DNA of 12,350 bases from JAQBYK01 sp964499425 (GCA_964499425.1 CAZCLD010000040.1:1-12350); one strand, 5' to 3'. Positions 5,733 through 12,350 are shown, numbered from the stretch's first letter. Notes: a model not told the origin generated them from the letters alone. Program-made: numbers and translations.

Positions 5733-7190
5733 ATGAAAAAACTATTAATTCCTTTGCTGACGTCTCTGTTGATTTTTGTTGGGACTTATTCTGCGAGTGC
5801 TTTTAGTGATTATGATGAAGATGACTATGGCTATATATATGTCGACTTTCTGGAGAGCCAGGACATTTTAAGTGGATACCCGGATGGTACTTTCAAACCT
5901 AACAACAAAATTAATAGAGCTGAATTCTTAAAGATTGCTCTGAATGCAGCGCAGAGTGATGGTGTTTTGGAAGGTGAAATCACGGGTTCTAATTGCTATT
6001 ATGATGTAACTGATCAATGGTATGCACCATATGTTTGTAAGGCTGATGATCTTGGTTATGTGGAGGGGTATTCAGATGGGAATTTCCGTCCGGATCAGGA
6101 GATTAATTTTGTTGAGGCTTCCAAAATCATAGTGAACGTGATGGAGTTGCCAGTGAATGATGATTACAATGCGACTTGGTTTGAAAAATATGTGGTTGCT
6201 TTGGAGAATGTAAATGCCATCCCTTATAGTATTTTGAGTTTTAGTCAGAATATCTCACGGGTTGATATGGCTGAGATTATTTTTGATACGATGGGTGGTG
6301 GGACAACATCTTATTCTAGTGATGTGACTTATGCGGATCTTAAAATCTTAGATCAGTGGGATGATGTAGAGCGAATTGTGAACACAGCAGGAGCTGCGGG
6401 AGACTTTTTTAAGCATGAAGGAAAGCTCTGGGGAATTGAATATGGTGACTTTTATTGGATTGATGGTGCTGATCCTGACAGTTTTAAGCAGTTGAGTAAG
6501 TATTTTTATGTTGATGACAATCGTGTGTACTCTATTGAACCATTTAACATGTATAATTTTAGTTCCATTAGAAAATTTGATGATGTGGATGTTGAATCTT
6601 TAGAGTACATTCCTTCTCTAGGTGGTGAATATAGTAATAACTTTTTTATCAAAGATAAGAATACTGTATTTTATGCTAACTTTTTGTATTTGGATGAATT
6701 GGTGGATGTTGATCTTGAGACTTTTGAAGCTATTGCCTGTATGAATGAAACCTGTGGTATTGATAAGGACACCTTTTATTCATACAGCTATGGGGAGGTT
6801 AATTATTTGGATGTAGATACTGAGAGTTTTGAATTCGTTTCTGATTCTGGGTATTATTCTAGATTTGCTAAGGACAAAAATAGCGTTTATTACTTAGAAT
6901 TGTGGTTGGCCGGCGGTCCTTATGTTTTTTTTGATGCTGATCCGGAAACGTTTGAATTAGTGGAGTGGGAATATAAAATGGACTTTGAGGATTTCGGTAT
7001 AGATTATTTTGTTAAGGATAAGGACAGTGTTTGGGTAAAAGTTATTTCAAAAGATGAGTTATTTGAGTTTGAGGAAGTTGATGTGGCGAGTTTTGAAGTG
7101 GGGACTGATGGTGCTTATTTGAAAGTGAGTGATAAGGATCATAGTTATGAATACTACGATGATTTAGATGAATTTAAGATTGTTGATTAG
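5733..7190 (+). CDS. exported SLH-domain protein with C-terminal DKNYY repeats
   Basis: This 485-aa, very acidic exported protein has a signal peptide at about 1-23 (cleavage near ASA). SLH repeats lie at about 30-72 (SGYPDGTFKPNNKINRAE), 87-137 (EGYSDGNFRPDQEIN) and a degenerate one at 148-188; these would tether it to the cell surface. The rest (about 225-480) is a DKNYY-type repeat region. Cores such as KDKNTVFY, DKDTFYS, KDKNSVYY and KDKDSVWV alternate with six D-x-(E/D/A)-(S/T)-(F/L) elements (DPDSF, DVESL, DLETF, DTESF, DPETF, DVASF). DKNYY domains are of unknown role and are probably structural or binding repeats. Acidic turns suggest Ca2+ binding, which is inference. Its stop overlaps the convergent DUF6629-like gene by 4 bases. 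A possible surface partner of the other SLH protein. Confidence 0.85.
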   Translation: MKKLLIPLLTSLLIFVGTYSASAFSDYDEDDYGYIYVDFLESQDILSGYPDGTFKPNNKINRAEFLKIALNAAQSDGVLEGEITGSNCYYDVTDQWYAPYVCKADDLGYVEGYSDGNFRPDQEINFVEASKIIVNVMELPVNDDYNATWFEKYVVALENVNAIPYSILSFSQNISRVDMAEIIFDTMGGGTTSYSSDVTYADLKILDQWDDVERIVNTAGAAGDFFKHEGKLWGIEYGDFYWIDGADPDSFKQLSKYFYVDDNRVYSIEPFNMYNFSSIRKFDDVDVESLEYIPSLGGEYSNNFFIKDKNTVFYANFLYLDELVDVDLETFEAIACMNETCGIDKDTFYSYSYGEVNYLDVDTESFEFVSDSGYYSRFAKDKNSVYYLELWLAGGPYVFFDADPETFELVEWEYKMDFEDFGIDYFVKDKDSVWVKVISKDELFEFEEVDVASFEVGTDGAYLKVSDKDHSYEYYDDLDEFKIVD

Positions 7191-7804
7191 TCCTTGATGT
7201 AGTGATAAGTGATTATGGTTGCGAGAATGGCTGAAAAGAAGCACCAGGTTGATGGCCATGCGTGGAAATAGAGGTATATAGAGCTTGAAAAGGCCAATAT
7301 TAGAGTTACCCCGTATATTCTAATAAACTTATAGCTTGATATTAAGCAGCATCCTGCTGCTGCGATTGTGTACAGCATAAATCCAAAAGGGATTCTTTGA
7401 ATTTTTAGTGTGTAGCTTATGTTTCCGTTTACAATGCTTGCTGTAGGAATGTTGATGAAAAGGTGGAAAAGCAAAAAAGCACTTACTCCAATTCCAAGAA
7501 TTGAAAAATATGTGAGAATTCTTTTTCTTCCCTTGTCCTTCTCAATGCATCGTACTGCAAGTGGCATATATGCTGGCCAAAGCACGTAAGCAAACAGCAG
7601 AAATAGGTATGTGAGTATGATGCTTAATGTACTGGGTGTTATGATGAGCCATTGAATACCTTCGATTAATTGTTGGATGCCGAACAGAAGGGGAATTAAA
7701 ACCATTGGTATATGTCTGCGACTTTTGTTCTTTTTGATAGCTAATGCACTGCTCGAGGACAAGAATCCGCTTGCAAGAAAACTGGCTGTGGGGGAAAAGC
7801 ACAT
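7187..7804 (-). CDS. multi-pass membrane protein, DUF6629-like
   Basis: This 205-aa integral membrane protein has about seven hydrophobic segments (roughly 5-23, 32-55, 60-84, 96-118, 137-156, 163-180, 187-203). It opens with MCFSPTASF and continues with IPLLFGIQQLIEGIQWL, the signature of a widespread uncharacterised family (DUF6629, as I recall it). The conserved N-terminal MCFS and the QQxxEGxxW stretch are the only family clues; no transport or enzyme function is known. The predicted location is the cytoplasmic membrane. TAACAT lies 6 bases before the ATG with TTAACA 18 bases further up, so a leaderless transcript is likely. It converges on the SLH/DKNYY gene with a 4-base stop overlap. 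Confidence 0.75.
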   Translation of the reverse strand: MCFSPTASFLASGFLSSSSALAIKKNKSRRHIPMVLIPLLFGIQQLIEGIQWLIITPSTLSIILTYLFLLFAYVLWPAYMPLAVRCIEKDKGRKRILTYFSILGIGVSAFLLFHLFINIPTASIVNGNISYTLKIQRIPFGFMLYTIAAAGCCLISSYKFIRIYGVTLILAFSSSIYLYFHAWPSTWCFFSAILATIITYHYIKD

Positions 7805-7810
7805 GGCGCA

Positions 7811-7840
7811 ATGTTAGCATATCTTTGCATATATTGTTAA
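7811..7840 (-). promoter_or_regulatory. leaderless promoter of the DUF6629-like gene
   Basis: On the minus strand TTAACA (7835-7840), 18 bases and TAACAT (7811-7816) lie 6 bases upstream of the ATG at 7804. The -10 matches consensus at only four positions, so this rests partly on the shared spacing with other genes in the window. Confidence 0.4.
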
Positions 7841-7864
7841 ATAGTGATGATTTTAGAAAAGATC

Positions 7865-7892
7865 TTTACATTTCTTTGCCCTTTGATATTGT
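7865..7892 (+). promoter_or_regulatory. weak candidate promoter of the aminotransferase gene
   Basis: TTTACA (7865-7870), 16 bases and TATTGT (7887-7892) would give a leader of about 24 bases to the ATG at 7923. An alternative is TTGTTG (7889-7894), 16 bases, TACTTT, which would place the -10 exactly 6 bases before the ATG. Neither is strong. Confidence 0.3.
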
Positions 7893-7922
7893 TGTCCCTT
7901 AATTATTTTTTACTTTTTTGTT

Positions 7923-9252
7923 ATGGCTACTGAAAGTGCAACAATTGATGCTCCTGATGGAGTTCCTTATATGTCGGTTGATGAAATGGCGGAAACGGAG
8001 GCGGAGTGTTCTTTGTCTTCTGTTTTGCCCTGGGGTGGTAAATATCCGCCTGGGGTTGGCCTTACTCAAAGGGATGGTCATTATGTTGTTGGTCCTGATG
8101 GTCAGAGATATGCGGATGCTCATCAACGTTTCTATGGGAGGGCACCAAGATGAGGTTAATAGTGCTATTGATGCAACCAGAAAGCGTTTTCCGGGTTTAG
8201 TTACGGTTGATACTACTCAACATTTTGAGCCAGCTACTTTATTGATGAAGGAATTACATGAAGCTTTGAGGACGGACGGTGATTATCTGATACAGTTGGC
8301 AACGACAGGGACTGGAGCCAATGATCAGGCGATTAGGCTTGCGATGGGGGCGCTTGGAGGGCCAGATAGAGTGAAGCTAGTTGTTTTGGCTGGAAATTAT
8401 GGTGGTGCTGGTTTGTATATGAACTCTGTTTGTGATGCTGCTGGTTGGAAAGGGGATACCTCTTTGCATTCAAATGCTGAAGTCTTGCACCTTGATGGTA
8501 GTAATATTGATGATGTGTTTGCAGGAATTCTGCGCTCTGGTAAGGTGCCTATTTTGATTGCTGAAGACGGCGTTCAAGGTGTTGGTGGCTTTAATGTTCT
8601 TGATAAGAAATTCATGCGCGAAGTTTATGAACGTGTTTCTGATGCTGGTGGGCTTAAAATTGCTGACAATGTTCAAACTTTTGTTCGTGCTACTGGAGGG
8701 CAAGGATTGTTTGGATATATGCGTTGGGCTGATGCAAGCGACCCTAGGCATAAGCCAGATTTTGTTACGATGGCTAAGGGCTTAGGCGATGGCCACTCTA
8801 TTGGTGCTACTGCTGTTTTGAGAGATGTGGCTGAGTGTTGTGCTACTGCCGAAAATGGGCCTGGTAATACCTTTGATACCTTTTCTCGTTATAGGGATGC
8901 AATTGCTGCTGCTCGTAAAGTTCTTGAGTTAGCTCAAAGGGATAGACTCCCACAAAGTGTGCATGTTGTTGGTCAAGAATTCAGGAGGGCGTTACAATCT
9001 GTAGTTGATAGTAATCCGGGTGTTCTCAAAGGTGTTGTTGGTACGGGTGGAATGACTGGTCTTGAATTTAGAGATGGTGGGAAGCTTGTTGAGGCTATGG
9101 TTGCAGCTCCATCTAAGGGTTTGACTGTGGCCAAGGGAGGCTCACCAACATATCCAGTTATGAGATTGCCGTTGCAGTTTGATGCACCTTTAGATTTTGC
9201 GATGGAAGTGGCATCAAAAATTGAGGATACGGTGAAAGAGGTCGAGGTATAA
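7923..9252 (+). pseudogene. class III PLP-dependent aminotransferase-like gene with frameshift
   Basis: Read through one +1 frame change near 8118-8124, the product is about 443 aa and looks like a class III (AGXT2/ornithine-type) aminotransferase. The first frame (7923-8153, ending in TGA) gives PWGGKYPPGVGL and VGPDGQRYADAH. The second, to 9252, begins INVSMGGHQDEV and continues with TGTGANDQAIRLAM, a VQGVGG loop, ADNVQT (Asp kept, DE.QTG altered to DN) and TMAKGLGDG, whose Lys (codon 8776-8778) should bind PLP. Family members have DxxSGIxVxxxGH at the junction; here about two residues are missing as well, so a 5-base deletion would explain it. It could be real inactivation, a sequence error or, less likely, recoding. 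The substrate is unknown. If unrepaired, only a C-terminal piece starting perhaps at 8134 would be made. The remaining motifs are well preserved, so loss is recent or only apparent. Confidence 0.75.
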
Positions 9253-9312
9253 TATTTATGGATTTGGAATTTGTAATGTAGTATATTTCTACAAATTTCT
9301 AACCACATTTTT

Positions 9313-9717
9313 ATGACTGAGGACAAAATCAAACTTTTACTTAAGGATATTAATGACATGCGTCAAAAACTTAAGGGGATTAAGAGTGATATAAAACAGG
9401 AGGAAAAAATCTCAAACGAGCAATATCTTGATTTAAAAAAGGCTTATAAAGACTTACGTCAGCAGATTAAGGATTTTGAGGATGATGAGTTGGCAGATTT
9501 AAAGAGCGACGAGCATTACAATAAACTTCGGGAGATGCAATTAGAGAAAGAGGAGCAACTGGCACAGGCTCGTGAAAAACTATTTGATAATATTGCGAAA
9601 TTACCTAAAAAGGCTTTTGAAATTGATGTGGATACGGAGGAGGGGCGAGTTAAACTGCAGGCTTTACCTGATATGAGAGTGTTTTTGAATGGAAAAGAGG
9701 AAAAGAAGAATTTTTAA
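9313..9717 (+). CDS. coiled-coil protein, unknown function (134 aa)
   Basis: This soluble, highly charged protein is not recognised. Residues about 1-97 are almost entirely helical with heptad-like spacing of Leu/Ile (KIKLLLKDINDMRQKLKGI; LKKAYKDLRQQIKDF), interrupted once near residues 33-38 (KISNEQ). That layout suggests an antiparallel helical hairpin or a coiled-coil dimer. The last 35 residues (FEIDVDTEEG, LPDMRVFLNGKEEKK) look like a small beta-containing tail. It has no signal peptide or membrane segment. It lies 60 bases after the aminotransferase gene and 65 before the asparaginase-fold gene, on the same strand. No Shine-Dalgarno and no convincing promoter of its own are visible, so read-through from upstream is possible. 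Confidence 0.7.
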   Translation: MTEDKIKLLLKDINDMRQKLKGIKSDIKQEEKISNEQYLDLKKAYKDLRQQIKDFEDDELADLKSDEHYNKLREMQLEKEEQLAQAREKLFDNIAKLPKKAFEIDVDTEEGRVKLQALPDMRVFLNGKEEKKNF

Positions 9718-9726
9718 ATCTGGGGC

Positions 9727-9755
9727 TTGACAAAAGCGATGAAGTGGCCTACAAT
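9727..9755 (+). promoter_or_regulatory. consensus promoter of the asparaginase-fold gene
   Basis: TTGACA (9727-9732), 17 bases and TACAAT (9750-9755) start 9 bases after the stop of the coiled-coil gene. The ATG at 9783 is 27 bases past the -10, giving a leader of about 20 bases without Shine-Dalgarno. It is one of the best promoter matches in the window and makes the gene an independent unit. Confidence 0.7.
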
Positions 9756-9782
9756 GCCATGCTTTTTAATTGTACATAATTT

Positions 9783-10874
9783 ATGGCTAATACTCAGTTA
9801 GAACATATTCATCATCAAGCTTCTGGAGGAACAATAGATTCAGAGTGGCAAGGTTCGGCCGATACAGCTGTTCCATGTGAAAATACAGTGATTCCTTCTT
9901 ATCTGGAGGCTGTCCGTTTGCCGCGGCATAGGGTAACTTCAGCTACTTCTTTTATGAAGGATAGTAGAAATACCACCCTTGCTGATCAAGATAGATTTGT
10001 TGCAGAGATTTTAGGCTCTGGTTTTAGAAAGACTATGGGAACAACGGGTACATATCAAATGGATCAATTTGCGGCAGCAGTTAGGGAGCAAGCAAGTCCG
10101 GAAAGACTCGCAGAATTGCGGAAATGGATTGCTTTAACAGGTTCTGCGCAGCCAATAAGTGGATACTTAATGTCTGATGGTGGGTTCAATGTTGGAATGA
10201 CATTTGCCATGCTTCAACAGGAGCTACAGCAGAGGTTATTATTGGTTATGAACGGTGGTGTATGGGATGGATTTGATAATATTAGAAAGGACCTAACTAC
10301 AGCTACATTTCATGGTGTTAAAGGTAAGAATCTTCTTGGATATGATGGATTTGGAATGGTCAATTTAGGTGGATCCATTGATTTTGTGCCTGATGGTCTG
10401 GATGGGATGGTTCCAGCGGATGAATCGGGCATCCCACACTATTTGAGGGACAAGGTATCTTTAGTTACTCAGTGTTCGGATTTAAGCCCTTTCATAAAGG
10501 GAAGTAGGGAGATGACAGAGGGCGATATGGATGAAGCTGTTGATACTATTAGAACTCTAACTGATGAACAAGTTCTTGTTACGATGGGGCTTTATGAGAT
10601 TAGGAAGGTGCAGGAATATTTGAGAAGAGCTTTGAAAGACACTCCTGATGAGGAGAGGAAGGTAGTATTGACAGGGTCAAGACACCCTTTGAATTTTGGA
10701 GATCAAACAGATGCTCCATTTAATTTGGGTTATTCTCTGGGAATGATTGGACATGTACAGGAGGGAGTTCATATTGGGTTGAATGGAACTATGATGGCTG
10801 ATGATGATAATATTTTTGAGTTAATATATACAGAAGAAGAGAGAAAAAAACTTCGAGAAAGAGGGGTGATTTAA
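9783..10874 (+). CDS. tandem asparaginase-fold protein, second copy catalytically degenerate
   Basis: This 363-aa protein contains two consecutive short asparaginase (L-asparaginase N-domain type) units. Copy 1 (about 7-178) has GGTID with candidate nucleophile T17, KDSRNTT (59-65), TTGTYQM (87-93) in place of THGTDTM, ALTGS (117-121), SDGGFNVG (131-138) and MNGGVWDGFDNIRKDL (156-171) with K169. Copy 2 (about 188-350) repeats this order: GGSID (196-200), VTMGLYEI (266-273), VLTGSRHPL (295-303), DAPFNLGYSLG (310-320), GVHIGLNG (328-335) and DDNIFELI (341-348). By comparison with E. coli AnsB (T12, T89, D90, K162), copy 1 keeps Thr, Thr and Lys but has Tyr for Asp. Copy 2 has Ser, Leu, Tyr and Glu, so it is probably a pseudo-enzyme. 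Activity on asparagine is unproven. It is cytoplasmic by lack of a signal peptide. It abuts the convergent permease gene with no gap. Confidence 0.85.
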   Translation: MANTQLEHIHHQASGGTIDSEWQGSADTAVPCENTVIPSYLEAVRLPRHRVTSATSFMKDSRNTTLADQDRFVAEILGSGFRKTMGTTGTYQMDQFAAAVREQASPERLAELRKWIALTGSAQPISGYLMSDGGFNVGMTFAMLQQELQQRLLLVMNGGVWDGFDNIRKDLTTATFHGVKGKNLLGYDGFGMVNLGGSIDFVPDGLDGMVPADESGIPHYLRDKVSLVTQCSDLSPFIKGSREMTEGDMDEAVDTIRTLTDEQVLVTMGLYEIRKVQEYLRRALKDTPDEERKVVLTGSRHPLNFGDQTDAPFNLGYSLGMIGHVQEGVHIGLNGTMMADDDNIFELIYTEEERKKLRERGVI

Positions 10875-12080
10875 CTATTGTAGGATCTGAAATGCCAGAA
10901 ATACGAGGCTGAGTAAAAAGCCTCCGATTGGGAATATGACTGAATGGGTGTTTGTGTTTTTGGGGTTTGGATAGCTTCTTTTTATAAATACTAGTGAAAT
11001 ATTGATAGTGGCGAAAACGATTATTATCAATATGCTTGTAATTGTTGCAAGAGTTATTAGAGGGAGCCAGAGAGCGAAAATCAGTACCAAAAATATTACA
11101 AGTATTGTCGCAATGATTGGTGTTTGAGTTTTCTTGTTTACATTGCCAAGTGCTTTAGGTGCGAGATTCATTTTTGACATTCCGTATAGAACTCTCGACG
11201 ACATTATAATTTGTACTAGTGCTCCATTGGCTACTGCGATCAGACTTATAGCGCTTATGATTATTGGGAAGCTTTCTCCTTTTTCACCTACAATTGAGGC
11301 TAATGGGGCGTCGCTTTGTGTGAGTGTATCGATTGGTAATGCAAGCACTGCTATAAGTGCGATTATGATATATAGTATTGTAGAAGCAACTAGCGCGATG
11401 ATTATACCTCTGGGCATATTCTTTTTTGGTTCTTTCACTTCTTCTGCCATTTTGACCATGTCTTCAAAACCAATAAATGCGAAAAATGCTAGGATAGCTC
11501 CTCCAAAGATTCCTTTTATTTCTGAGATGTTTGAGGGGATGAGTTTGTCTACATTCGAAGTGATGGATCCCAAACTGTCGCCTGCAATTGCGATCACGAA
11601 AATTAGTCCTCCGATTTCGATTATGGTCATTATTACAGCAAGCATAACTGACTGACCTACTCCCCAAATTGCAATTAAGCCAAAGAAAGCTACGAATGCC
11701 AAGATTACAATCCAACTTTCGATTGATACAAAAATGTTTAAGTATCCTACGAATCCATTTGAAATCGTTGCTGCCGATACTATGCCTGTGAGCATTACCA
11801 TAATCCCAATAACCTGGGAGATCTTTTGGCTTCTTAATCCTTTTTCTGTGTATATGACTTCTCCTGCACTTTTTGGATATCTTGAGGAAAGTTCAGCATA
11901 TGAAAATGCGGTAAAAGTTGCGAGAATTGCAGCCAGGAGGAATGATAGAGGGGCATATGTGCCTGCCTCTATGGAGACTTTACCTACGAGGAGGTAGATG
12001 CCTGCTCCGAGAATTGTTCCTAGTCCGTAAAAGGCAAGGAGTGGAAGTGAGATGCATCGATTGAGGGTTGGTTTGGACAT
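10875..12080 (-). CDS. APC-superfamily amino-acid permease
   Basis: This 401-aa integral membrane transporter has about 12 hydrophobic segments. Helix 1 carries the substrate/Na+ site motif GLGTILGAGIY (19-29), typical of APC permeases. Helix 6 and its following loop read FFAFIGFEDMVKMAEEVKEPKKNMPR (about 199-224), a hallmark of the amino acid/polyamine permease group. ELSSRYPKSAGEVIY after helix 2 also fits. It probably imports or exchanges amino acids by proton or solute coupling; the substrate cannot be told. The length is near the usual 400-450. The frame extends to an ATG at 12128, but the ATG at 12080 lies 6 bases after a perfect TATAAT and places the family start correctly. It converges with the asparaginase-fold gene with stops directly adjacent. 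Confidence 0.9.
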   Translation of the reverse strand: MSKPTLNRCISLPLLAFYGLGTILGAGIYLLVGKVSIEAGTYAPLSFLLAAILATFTAFSYAELSSRYPKSAGEVIYTEKGLRSQKISQVIGIMVMLTGIVSAATISNGFVGYLNIFVSIESWIVILAFVAFFGLIAIWGVGQSVMLAVIMTIIEIGGLIFVIAIAGDSLGSITSNVDKLIPSNISEIKGIFGGAILAFFAFIGFEDMVKMAEEVKEPKKNMPRGIIIALVASTILYIIIALIAVLALPIDTLTQSDAPLASIVGEKGESFPIIISAISLIAVANGALVQIIMSSRVLYGMSKMNLAPKALGNVNKKTQTPIIATILVIFLVLIFALWLPLITLATITSILIIIVFATINISLVFIKRSYPNPKNTNTHSVIFPIGGFLLSLVFLAFQILQ

Positions 12081-12086
12081 GTTTGT

Positions 12087-12092
12087 ATTATA
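12087..12092 (-). promoter_or_regulatory. -10 box giving a leaderless permease mRNA
   Basis: A perfect TATAAT on the minus strand lies exactly 6 bases before the ATG at 12080. No -35 is recognisable at 16-18 bases spacing and there is no TGn extension, so strength is uncertain. Confidence 0.45.
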
Positions 12093-12159
12093 CTTGATTA
12101 AGGTAGAGAGGCGAGGGATTTTCGGCATGAGTTGCGCCGTAGACGCAGAGGTCCTTTCA

Positions 12160-12168
12160 TGGTATAAT
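12160..12168 (+). promoter_or_regulatory. extended -10 promoter of the right-edge gene
   Basis: TGGTATAAT is a perfect extended -10 (TGn plus TATAAT), 19 bases before the ATG at 12188. No good -35 is seen, which extended -10 promoters do not strictly need. Confidence 0.5.
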
Positions 12169-12187
12169 ATACTGATCGAATTATGCT

Positions 12188-12350
12188 ATGAAAACAGAAA
12201 TAAAAAAACTAATCAAGGCGAGCGGTGGCATGAGCAAGCAGAAAAAAGCTCTGTATCTCACTATGCTTGAGTTTATTTCTGAGAAAGAACAAAAAGCTCT
12301 TCTGGAGATTTTGCAACAGGAGGCCAAAGCGGTTTCTGACGTCAAAATTG
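12188..12350 (+). CDS. small helical protein, 5' part only
   Basis: Fifty-four codons are open to the window edge. They read MKTEIKKLIKASGGMSKQKK and then a run predicted helical (LYLTMLEFISEKEQKALLEILQQEAKAV). It is basic at the N-terminus and acidic to amphipathic afterwards, with no membrane segment. It is not recognised; the true end is outside the window. The start is supported by an extended -10 promoter 19 bases upstream. An internal ATG 14 codons in is an alternative start but lacks its own signals. It is divergent from the permease gene. Confidence 0.55.
   Translation, partial: MKTEIKKLIKASGGMSKQKKALYLTMLEFISEKEQKALLEILQQEAKAVSDVKI

Noticed and set aside
7918..8121. Open frame from a TTG at 7918 in the second aminotransferase frame
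   Set aside because: Its first 68 codons are a low-complexity Leu/Met/Arg shadow of the homologous frame starting at 7923; homology begins only at INVSMGG.
10905..10924. Inverted repeat GAGGCT / AGCCTC with 8-base loop near the convergent 3' ends
   Set aside because: It lies within the permease coding region and has no adjacent T-run on either strand, so it is not supported as an intrinsic terminator.
11134..11655. 173-codon plus-strand open frame
   Set aside because: It is antisense to the permease; its hydrophobic composition mirrors the transmembrane codons of the real gene.
1..12350. CRISPR arrays, insertion sequences, integrases, tRNA or rRNA genes
   Set aside because: No regularly spaced direct repeats, transposase motifs, terminal inverted repeats or cloverleaf sequence were found by eye.

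Overview
The window reads as a compact bacterial genome fragment with short intergenic gaps, moderate A+T content, many small lineage-type hypotheticals and secreted S-layer-homology (SLH) proteins. The mix of SLH+DUF2135, SLH+DKNYY, a short 'YYLH...YYFAK' protein, short asparaginase-type domains and degenerate enzyme folds suggests a Patescibacteria/CPR-type bacterium, possibly near Peregrinibacteria or Gracilibacteria. That placement is inference; no rRNA or ribosomal protein gene is present to fix it. All 15 genes whose ends are visible stop with TAA (11) or TAG (4), never TGA.

Layout, left to right. 1-24: possible 5' end of a minus-strand gene that leaves the window, with a consensus promoter. 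67-945 (-): kinase-fold protein lacking the catalytic-loop Asp. 1023-1934 (+): small membrane protein, then a thioredoxin-family protein. 1931-3049 (-): exported SLH + DUF2135 protein. 3120-3317 (-): 65-aa conserved-looking protein with its own terminator. 3398-3781 (-) and 3847-4023 (+): two membrane proteins fired divergently from one compact promoter. 4028-4522 (-): cytidine deaminase. 4596-5633 (-): unrecognised protein, perhaps a double hotdog fold. 5733-7190 (+): exported SLH + DKNYY-repeat protein. 7187-7804 (-): DUF6629-like membrane protein. 7923-9252 (+): class III aminotransferase relative with a frameshift. 9313-9717 (+): coiled-coil protein. 9783-10874 (+): tandem-duplicated asparaginase-fold protein whose second copy has lost its catalytic residues. 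10875-12080 (-): APC amino-acid permease. 12188-end (+): 5' part of a small helical protein.

Gene organisation is unusual. Genes alternate strand almost one by one, most have their own sigma70-type promoter, and four convergent pairs meet within -4 to +4 bases with no room for a terminator. At seven genes a -10-like hexamer lies 6 bases (6-8 at one) before the most credible ATG, so the transcripts should be leaderless. This pattern also corrects several start codons. Other genes have roughly 20-30 base leaders without a Shine-Dalgarno, and only the kinase-like gene has a clear one.

Functionally the window holds two cell-envelope proteins, a redox protein, a pyrimidine-salvage enzyme, and on the right an aminotransferase relative, an asparaginase-fold protein and an amino-acid permease, which may hint at amino-acid scavenging. 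The strongest novelty is the fused asparaginase/pseudo-asparaginase protein; next are the leaderless architecture and the missing UGA stops. No mobile element, CRISPR array, tRNA or rRNA was seen.
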